Assembly (NCBI GenBank): GCA_032111745.1
Contig: JAULUH010000437.1
Span: 1 to 10,301 of the forward strand
Length of the DNA stretch: 10,301 nt
Source: JAULUH01 sp032111745
GTDB lineage: Bacteria > Chloroflexota > Anaerolineae > JAAEKA01
Direction of reading: 5' to 3'
Part shown: one piece after another, positions 5,169 to 10,301 of the stretch
Numbering within the stretch: the stretch's first letter is position 1
Layout: each line of letters begins with the position of its first letter
Notes under the pieces: model-generated
Seen by the model: only the letters and a program-made list of their open reading frames with translations
Told to the model about the DNA's origin: nothing
Database searches by the model: none
Made by a program: the position numbers and the translations under genes

Positions 5169-8100
5169 CTATTCTACCGTGCCATACTCACACGCGATGG
5201 CCAGTCCGTCGAACAGATTGGACGCCAGGTATGCGCAGCTCTCCCAGTCACCCAACCCGCGGGCGATTGCGGAGAAAGTTACGACACGGGTTTCACCGGG
5301 CGCGCCTGGCTCCGACTGCACCCGTACTTCGCTTCCCGCCGCCACCGGCGTGCCCGCGCCGTCCGCGTACCAGTTCTCGCCGGAGTTGCCGAACTTGTTC
5401 TCGGCACCCACAGTCAGGAAGCCGGCGTCCCCATCGGACACGTCGCCGAAGGTGAAGCTGATGTCCTCGACGCCGTTGACGCCGACCCATATCTGGAAGT
5501 CGTTCTGCTCACCGTCGCCCCAGTTAGGCACGTTCTCCCAGTCCAGGATCAGCCAGTCGTTGACGCCATCGGTGAGGATGCCAATCCGTAGGGCACCACC
5601 AGCCTCGGGGTTTAGGTCGGTCCAGAAAGGTGCCAGCACGTTGTTGGGCGGGGCCGGGTCGGGCAGGATCTGGTTGATGTACTCGACGTCGGCGCCGGTG
5701 CCGCCACCCACCACGGCATAGCCGTTGCTGACGATGCCGATACGGGTGTAGGTCTCTCCGGCGTAGACGAAGGCGGGCACGTTGTAGTTGACGATGGTCT
5801 CGTCGCCGACGCCCGCAATTGGTGCAATGCCGAAGGCTGAGAGCGGCAGGTAGCCGGCAGGGGTTGTGCCGGTGCCGTCGACCACGGTCACCACTGGTGG
5901 CTCCGCCCCGGCCAGGGTGCCCTCGAACGTGATCTGGCGATGGCCCATCTGCTGCGCCCCGGTGACGCTACCGCGCAGGATAGCCATGTTGCTGGACACG
6001 GTGTCGCGGAAGAGGACCTGGGCCTCGTCGAAGGTGTTGTTGGTCATCTCCACCTTGCAGTTCGTCACGCCACCCAGGGCCAGCGCGGTCGGCTCGCAGC
6101 TGGTGCTGAGGGATACCGCCTGGTTGACCGTGGGCCGGGCCTTGACGATGGTGATGGGGAAGCGCAAGGTGCGGGAGGCATCCTGCAGGTAGAGGGTGGC
6201 GAAGCGGGTCTCGCCAGCCGGCACGTCGCGGGCATCCACCTGGATGCCGAAAGTGGCCTCACCGTTGCCGGGCACGCGCAGCAGCGCTGGCCGGATGTCC
6301 ACCTTCAGATCTGGCGGGCTGTCGACCGAGAGGTTCCAGACGGTGGGTAGTGAGGACTGGTTGCGCACGGTACGCTCCACCAGGATCGCGCCAGGCAGAG
6401 CCGGATGGTAGAGGCTGGGGTAGTTGACGTTCCAGAGGTCTTCCTCGTGGTCGAGCAAGGCCTGGCCGTCCACGTCCATGGTCAGGCCGGGATCGCCGGC
6501 CGCGGCCAGGTCGATGCGGCCGGAGCCCATGTCATAGGCATCGGCCGGGGTGACCCCATCCTCTTTGACGTGGTTGGCGTTGGCCGTCAGCATCAGGGCC
6601 GACTTGATCTCGGCCGGCGTCCAGTCAGGATGCAGGTCCTTGAGCAGGGCAGCCGAGCCGGCCGCATGGGGGGCCGACATGGAGGTGCCCTGGATGGCCT
6701 GGAAGAGCTGGCCGGGGAGGCCACCCTCGACGGTAGCCGGCATCGGCGTGTGGCCGGCCAGGATCTGCACGCCGGGCGCAGTCACGTCAGGCTTGCTGAT
6801 GCCCAGGGTCTGGAGGGAGCCGCCGCGCGAGCTGAAGGGGGCCATGACGTCCCCCTGCACCGTGGTAGCCACACCCTGGGTGAAGGTGGCAGTCACGCCG
6901 GTGTGGGTGGCCATGAAGTCAACCAGCAGGTCGCCGGCGTCGTTCTCCAGGTGGACACTGGGGATGAAGTGGTTGTCGGTGGACAGGCCCTGCTGCACCG
7001 GGTTGTAGAGCAGCAGGCCGCCAGCGCCGCCCTCGGCCACGTTGTAGCTCTTGGCCACGCGCGCGATGATGCCCCGCTGGCAGACGACGATCTCGCCGCT
7101 GAAGGTGCCCGCAGGGAAGGGATTGAGGCACAGCCCATCGCCGTAGTCAGCGGCCATCACCACCGGCGTTGGGGTATCGATGCCCGCAGTGACCGTGGCG
7201 CCCTGCAGCTCCAGGGTGTCGCCGTTGTCGGCCGTGAGCATGACCGTACTGATGAAGTGGCGGTCGCTGGTGCTGGCGCCCACGGTCAGGGTCCAAGGCT
7301 CGCGGTGCGCGACGGTGTTGGCGCCGGGGCCGGAGTTGCCGGCCGAGGGGGTGACCAGGACGCCGGCCTCGAAGGCATCCAGGAAGGCCAGGGACACGAC
7401 ATCGGAGTAGGGGCTGCCGCCGCCGCTGATGGAGAAGTTGACGACGTCCACCTCGTCCAGGATGGCCTGCTGCACCGCCCGGATCGAGTCACTGTTGTAG
7501 CATCCACCCTCGCCACAGACCTTGTACATGATCACGTGGGCGCGGGGAGCGACGCCTGACACCGTGCCGCGCGGCACGCCGAAGATATCGGCCTCGACCC
7601 CGCCGTTGCCGGCTGCCGTGGACATGGTATGAGAGCCATGGCCGTTGGCATCCCGGGCCGAGTCGAACTCGTTGGGCAGCAGGCCCACGAGTGCCTTGTA
7701 GGTGTCGTGCACGTCGTAGGCGCCAATCAGCTTGTTGTTGCAGGTGAAGGGCGCGTCGTCGGGGTTCCAGGCCGTGTCGCCGAAGTCGCAGGTGCTGCGC
7801 GGCCCGCCACTACCGAAACCGTTAGAGCCGGGCACCGTGGGCGGGGCCGGATAGGGATTGCCCAGGGGGTCGGGGTCGGAGAAGGAGGCGTGCTCTGGCC
7901 AGACGCCGCTGTCCAGCACGCCGACGGTAACGCCCTCGCCCGCGCTTCCCTGGCCGCCCAGCTGATCCCACAGCGCGGTCGCGCCGATGAACTCGGGGCT
8001 GCGCTCGGTATCCAGCTGCAGCAGCTCGTCGGGATAGACGGCCACCACGCCGGGCAGGGTAGCCACCTTGTCCACGTCGCCGGCGGGTACCAACATGCTC

Positions 8101-8573
8101 ACGCCGCCGAAGACGACCGTGTAGTTGTGAACCACCGTGGAGCCGGGGATGGCTGCCTTGGCTGCGACCTCGAAGGCAGCCTGCTGGGCCTGCAGGAAGC
8201 CCAGGTAGTCCTGGCTGCTCCTGGAGGCAAGGCTGAACGCCTTACCCTCCGCAGCAGCCAAGGACGGATCCTGCAGCTTGACAATGACGCTAACCAATCG
8301 GCCGGAGACGTCCTTCGTCCCGAACGACTTGGTCCGCTGGGCCTTGGTGACGCCCAGGGCGTGCTCCAGACTCACTTGCTCAGGACTGACCTGCATCTCG
8401 CCAGGCTGCCCGCTGTGGGATTTCGGGCTCAGGATGGGCACCACCGGCAGCCAGAGTTTTCTCGTCGCCTTCTCCGGCTGCTCCTGGGCCAGTACCGGGC
8501 TCACGGCTAGCACCAGTAGGGCCACGATCAGCAGCGCGTTGAGCGCCAGGCGCGAGGTACGATGGTTTCTCAT
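5169..8573 (-). CDS. Secreted subtilisin-like serine protease (S8) with nidogen-like C-terminal domain
   Basis: 1134 residues. A Sec signal peptide (hydrophobic core about 9-24, cleavage after VLA at 27-29) is followed by a linker and an I9-type propeptide (about 94-185, LVSVIVKLQ and LPGVVAVYPDEL). The triad is Asp221 in VGVLDSGVWPEH, His312 in NGHGSHTMS and Ser631 in GTSMSAPHAAG; oxyanion Asn413 lies in SAGNSGPGA. A PA domain (about 465-555) interrupts the catalytic domain, and the CNNKLIGA insert carries Cys262 and Cys278. An Fn3-like segment (about 735-812) is followed by a DUF11-like beta domain (about 815-900). A module at about 905-1075 with YTRIGIVSNGYAVVG, NNVLAPFWTDLNP and DWLILDWENV resembles nidogen-like adhesive domains. 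All catalytic residues are present, so an active exported endopeptidase is expected. AGGAGG (8584-8579) precedes ATG 8573. No LPXTG, PEP-CTERM or other sorting signal is seen. Confidence 0.95.
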   Translation of the reverse strand: MRNHRTSRLALNALLIVALLVLAVSPVLAQEQPEKATRKLWLPVVPILSPKSHSGQPGEMQVSPEQVSLEHALGVTKAQRTKSFGTKDVSGRLVSVIVKLQDPSLAAAEGKAFSLASRSSQDYLGFLQAQQAAFEVAAKAAIPGSTVVHNYTVVFGGVSMLVPAGDVDKVATLPGVVAVYPDELLQLDTERSPEFIGATALWDQLGGQGSAGEGVTVGVLDSGVWPEHASFSDPDPLGNPYPAPPTVPGSNGFGSGGPRSTCDFGDTAWNPDDAPFTCNNKLIGAYDVHDTYKALVGLLPNEFDSARDANGHGSHTMSTAAGNGGVEADIFGVPRGTVSGVAPRAHVIMYKVCGEGGCYNSDSIRAVQQAILDEVDVVNFSISGGGSPYSDVVSLAFLDAFEAGVLVTPSAGNSGPGANTVAHREPWTLTVGASTSDRHFISTVMLTADNGDTLELQGATVTAGIDTPTPVVMAADYGDGLCLNPFPAGTFSGEIVVCQRGIIARVAKSYNVAEGGAGGLLLYNPVQQGLSTDNHFIPSVHLENDAGDLLVDFMATHTGVTATFTQGVATTVQGDVMAPFSSRGGSLQTLGISKPDVTAPGVQILAGHTPMPATVEGGLPGQLFQAIQGTSMSAPHAAGSAALLKDLHPDWTPAEIKSALMLTANANHVKEDGVTPADAYDMGSGRIDLAAAGDPGLTMDVDGQALLDHEEDLWNVNYPSLYHPALPGAILVERTVRNQSSLPTVWNLSVDSPPDLKVDIRPALLRVPGNGEATFGIQVDARDVPAGETRFATLYLQDASRTLRFPITIVKARPTVNQAVSLSTSCEPTALALGGVTNCKVEMTNNTFDEAQVLFRDTVSSNMAILRGSVTGAQQMGHRQITFEGTLAGAEPPVVTVVDGTGTTPAGYLPLSAFGIAPIAGVGDETIVNYNVPAFVYAGETYTRIGIVSNGYAVVGGGTGADVEYINQILPDPAPPNNVLAPFWTDLNPEAGGALRIGILTDGVNDWLILDWENVPNWGDGEQNDFQIWVGVNGVEDISFTFGDVSDGDAGFLTVGAENKFGNSGENWYADGAGTPVAAGSEVRVQSEPGAPGETRVVTFSAIARGLGDWESCAYLASNLFDGLAIACEYGTVE

Positions 8574-9038
8574 GTCAACCTCCTATGTCTTGCGGGGTCG
8601 GACGCAGCATGGCCACGTCAAACCCAATCATGGTGGCTGTCGATAGATGCGCCCAGGCCTGTTGCCACCTACAAGCCTGTATGGATCATTGGGAAGAGCG
8701 TCGGGCTGGCTCGCCATTTCACGAGCTTGGCAAGCCGCACTGAAGGAAACCGGAAAAACAGGGATGCGATCGATAGGCCTACAAGGTTGCGCGGGCACTG
8801 CTCAGTCGCAGGGAATCCTGCCGGAGCAACAGGTGAAGAGGAGCGGAATCGGATGTGTCTTCGATGCAGTCTCACCTCCTTGTGGTAACATCCCCACATC
8901 TGCTCGAAGCGACACAAGGTTGAGAATACTACACCGATTATGCACAACTTGCAGCGCAGGTCAAACTCCAGCAGTCCTCTATGCGAACCAGGAGCTGCCG
9001 GTCGACTTGCTGAAAGAGGCCCTGGAGATCAACGATGC
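8574..9038. other. 465-bp intergenic region, leader of the second subtilase
   Basis: No convincing gene on either strand. Open frames here (for example 92 codons at 8669-8947, minus) have poor protein composition and no properly spaced ribosome site. The stretch contains a putative minus-strand promoter (8937-8964), which would give a leader of about 360 nt to ATG 8573. It also has AAGGAGGTGAG (8881-8871) without a suitably spaced start codon. No T-tailed hairpin was found behind trpA, so some read-through from trpA cannot be excluded. Confidence 0.5.
8937..8964 (-). promoter_or_regulatory. Putative sigma-70 promoter for the second subtilase
   Basis: On the minus strand, TTGACC (8964-8959) and CATAAT (8942-8937) are 16 bp apart, each matching the consensus at five of six positions. 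Transcription would start near 8930. It lies about 75 bp after the trpA stop and is the best pair found in this gap. Spacing one base short of optimum lowers confidence. Confidence 0.45.
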
Positions 9039-9890
9039 TCAGCCACCGGCCGTGGGCAGCCTGGCTGCCTTGGCCAGAGCAGAGCCCATCTCCGCAACGG
9101 TACGCACCGGCTCAGGGCTGCTACCGGCCAGCCTGACCAGCGCGCTGCCCACGATGACGCCGTCGGCGATTGCGGCCACCTCGGCCGCCAGCGCTGGCGT
9201 GCCGATGCCGAAGCCCACGGCCAGGTAGACCGGCTCGCCAGGCCTTTGCCGCTCCACCACCCCTCGCACCTGGCGCACGAATCCCTCCAGCTCCGCCGGC
9301 AGCGCATCCCGCGTGCCTGTGATGCCCGTCACGCTGACCAGGTACACGAAACCCTCGCTGCGGGCCACGGCCAGTGCCATACGCTCCGGCGTGCTGGTGG
9401 GCGCCAGCAGGAAGATGGGCGCCAGGCCGTGCTGGCGGCACAGGCTGATCAGCTCCTCGGCCTCGGGCTCGTCAGGGGGCAGGTCGGGCACGATCAGGCC
9501 ATCGGCACCGGCGGCGGCGGCGTCGGCAACGAAGCGGGCTAGCCCATAGGTTAGCAGCGGGTTCACGTAGCCCATCAGGCAGAAGGGGCGCTCGGGGATG
9601 TGTTTGCGGAGGTCCCGCACCATGGCCAGGCAGCGCTGGACGGTGACGCCATTGTCCAGCGCTGCCTGGGCTGCGGCCTGGATAGTAGGCCCGTCGGCCA
9701 ACGGATCGGAGAAAGGCAGGCCCAGCTCAAACAGGTCTGCGCCGGCCGCGGCCAGGGCCTCGATGATCTGCGAGGAAACTTCTGGGGACGGATAGCCCAA
9801 CATCTGGTAGGGCATGAACGCGGCGCGCCTCTCGGCATGAGCCCTGGCAAAGGCGTTCCGTATTCGTTCGACGCCGGTTCTGGTGAGCAA
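9039..9890 (-). CDS. trpA: Tryptophan synthase alpha subunit
   Basis: 283 residues, slightly longer than the usual 260-270. TrpA cleaves indole-3-glycerol phosphate to indole and glyceraldehyde-3-phosphate, passing indole to TrpB in the cytoplasmic alpha2-beta2 complex. The catalytic Glu55 and Asp66 lie in FELGLPFSDPLADGPTIQ, with the same 11-residue spacing as Glu49/Asp60 of the Salmonella enzyme. The family motifs GYVNPLL (107-113), VPDLPPDE (134-141), loop SVTGITGTR (186-194), GFGIG (226-230) and VIVGSALV (245-252) are all present, so it should be functional. The start is TTG 9890-9888: AAGGAGGTG (9904-9896) sits 5 nt upstream, and the next in-frame ATG (Met26) falls inside the conserved first strand. 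The N-terminal FMPYQMLGYP replaces the common TAGDP. No trpB or other trp gene is visible; the upstream neighbour is a macro-domain gene 51 bp away. Confidence 0.97.
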   Translation of the reverse strand: MLTRTGVERIRNAFARAHAERRAAFMPYQMLGYPSPEVSSQIIEALAAAGADLFELGLPFSDPLADGPTIQAAAQAALDNGVTVQRCLAMVRDLRKHIPERPFCLMGYVNPLLTYGLARFVADAAAAGADGLIVPDLPPDEPEAEELISLCRQHGLAPIFLLAPTSTPERMALAVARSEGFVYLVSVTGITGTRDALPAELEGFVRQVRGVVERQRPGEPVYLAVGFGIGTPALAAEVAAIADGVIVGSALVRLAGSSPEPVRTVAEMGSALAKAARLPTAGG

Positions 9891-9895
9891 AAGGA

Positions 9896-9904
9896 CACCT
9901 CCTT
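9896..9904 (-). promoter_or_regulatory. Shine-Dalgarno site fixing the TTG start of trpA
   Basis: AAGGAGGTG on the minus strand is an essentially perfect anti-16S match, 5 nt before TTG 9890. It decides the start, since no ATG or GTG lies at a proper distance. Confidence 0.85.
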
Positions 9905-9941
9905 GAGCCGCACGGTGCGCGAAGAGCTACGTCGTAAGCGC

Positions 9942-10301
9942 CTATTGCGATTCCCCTCCGGGCCCCATGATCTCTTCGCGAGCTTCTGCGGTTTCCTTGA
10001 GGTGGCTCTCATAGATCGCGTAATCGTGGGCTGAGAATAGGCAGAATACCACGCGCCGCAGACCCGCGCCGCGGCGGACATGGTCCAGCACAGTGGAGAT
10101 GGCAATGGGACAGGCCTGCTCAATCGGATAGCCATAGACCCCGGTGCTGATGGAGGGGAAGGCAATGGTCGCCACGCCGTGCTCCTCGGCCCGCAGCAGG
10201 CTATTGGCATAGGCTGAGCGCAGCAGCTCGGGCTCGCCATGGTTGCCACCGCGCCAGACGGGGCCGACGGCGTGGATGACGCAGCGCGCGGGCAGGTTGC
10301 C
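9942..10301 (-). CDS. Macro-domain protein (ADP-ribose binding), C-terminal part (runs off right edge)
   Basis: The last 119 codons of a gene entering from the right edge. It begins GNLPARCVIHAVGPVW, then RSAYANSLLRAEEHGVATIA, FPSISTGVYGYP and IAISTVLDHVRR, ending in GPGGESQ. The VIHAVGPVW strand and the STGVYGYP phosphate-binding loop are hallmarks of MacroD/YmdB-type macro domains. These bind ADP-ribose and often hydrolyse O-acetyl-ADP-ribose or mono-ADP-ribosyl groups in the cytoplasm. The N-terminal part with the usual D-IVNAAN motif lies outside the window, so catalytic competence cannot be judged. A GTG at 10175 in the same frame is internal to the fold and is not the true start. It is 51 bp upstream of trpA on the same strand, so co-transcription is likely. 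Confidence 0.92.
   Translation of the reverse strand, partial: GNLPARCVIHAVGPVWRGGNHGEPELLRSAYANSLLRAEEHGVATIAFPSISTGVYGYPIEQACPIAISTVLDHVRRGAGLRRVVFCLFSAHDYAIYESHLKETAEAREEIMGPGGESQ

Noticed and set aside
4359..5591. A 410-codon plus-strand open frame across the intergenic region and the end of the second subtilase
   Set aside because: It is low-complexity, Gly/Arg-rich at the start, runs antisense through the subtilase and the terminator hairpins, and shows no domain. It is explained by GC-rich frame openness.
8669..8947. A 92-codon minus-strand frame in the gap between trpA and the second subtilase
   Set aside because: AAGGAGG occurs inside it, but the GTG that follows overlaps that site and is too close to be used. 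The product has no motif and it overlaps the putative promoter.

Overview
The window is high-GC bacterial DNA with short, mostly same-strand genes. It suggests a free-living Chloroflexota-like (Anaerolineae/Caldilineae type) bacterium. The clues are a proline-linked lipoprotein ending in a WPDSSLGCPQPGMAY domain, plant-type subtilases with the CNNKLIGA insert, and a TrpA with an LGYP N-terminus in place of the common TAGDP. This placement is inference from sequence style; no search was run. TGA is used as a normal stop codon (lipoprotein, trpA).

Left end: the N-terminus of a purine-type phosphoribosyltransferase (1-183, minus, running off the window) is divergent from a 174-residue secreted lipoprotein of unknown function (457-981, plus). 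The lipoprotein converges on a large secreted subtilase (1090-4101, minus) across a bidirectional terminator. The subtilase signal peptide (3973-4101) is cut off from the propeptide and protease (1090-3966) by one in-frame TGA at 3973-3975. It is therefore a recent nonsense mutant, a sequencing error or a recoded gene.

Middle (4102-5168): no intact gene. It holds a near-consensus sigma-70 promoter (4393-4421, minus) feeding a leader of about 285 nt with several strong hairpins, a G-quadruplex-type run, an 80-codon C-terminal remnant that looks like a transposase tail (4644-4886), and two hairpins behind the next gene.

Right part: a second subtilase, paralogous to the first in its protease half but with a different C-terminus (5169-8573, minus), has its own leader of about 360 nt. 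Then come trpA (9039-9890, minus, TTG start with a strong Shine-Dalgarno sequence) and the C-terminal 119 residues of a macro-domain protein (9942-10301, minus, entering from the right edge). The macro gene and trpA are 51 bp apart and may be co-transcribed; no other trp gene is in view.

The main theme is a pair of exported serine proteases, probably for extracellular protein degradation, next to a lipoprotein, with housekeeping genes on both sides. I see no CRISPR array, tRNA, rRNA, defence cassette or complete insertion sequence.
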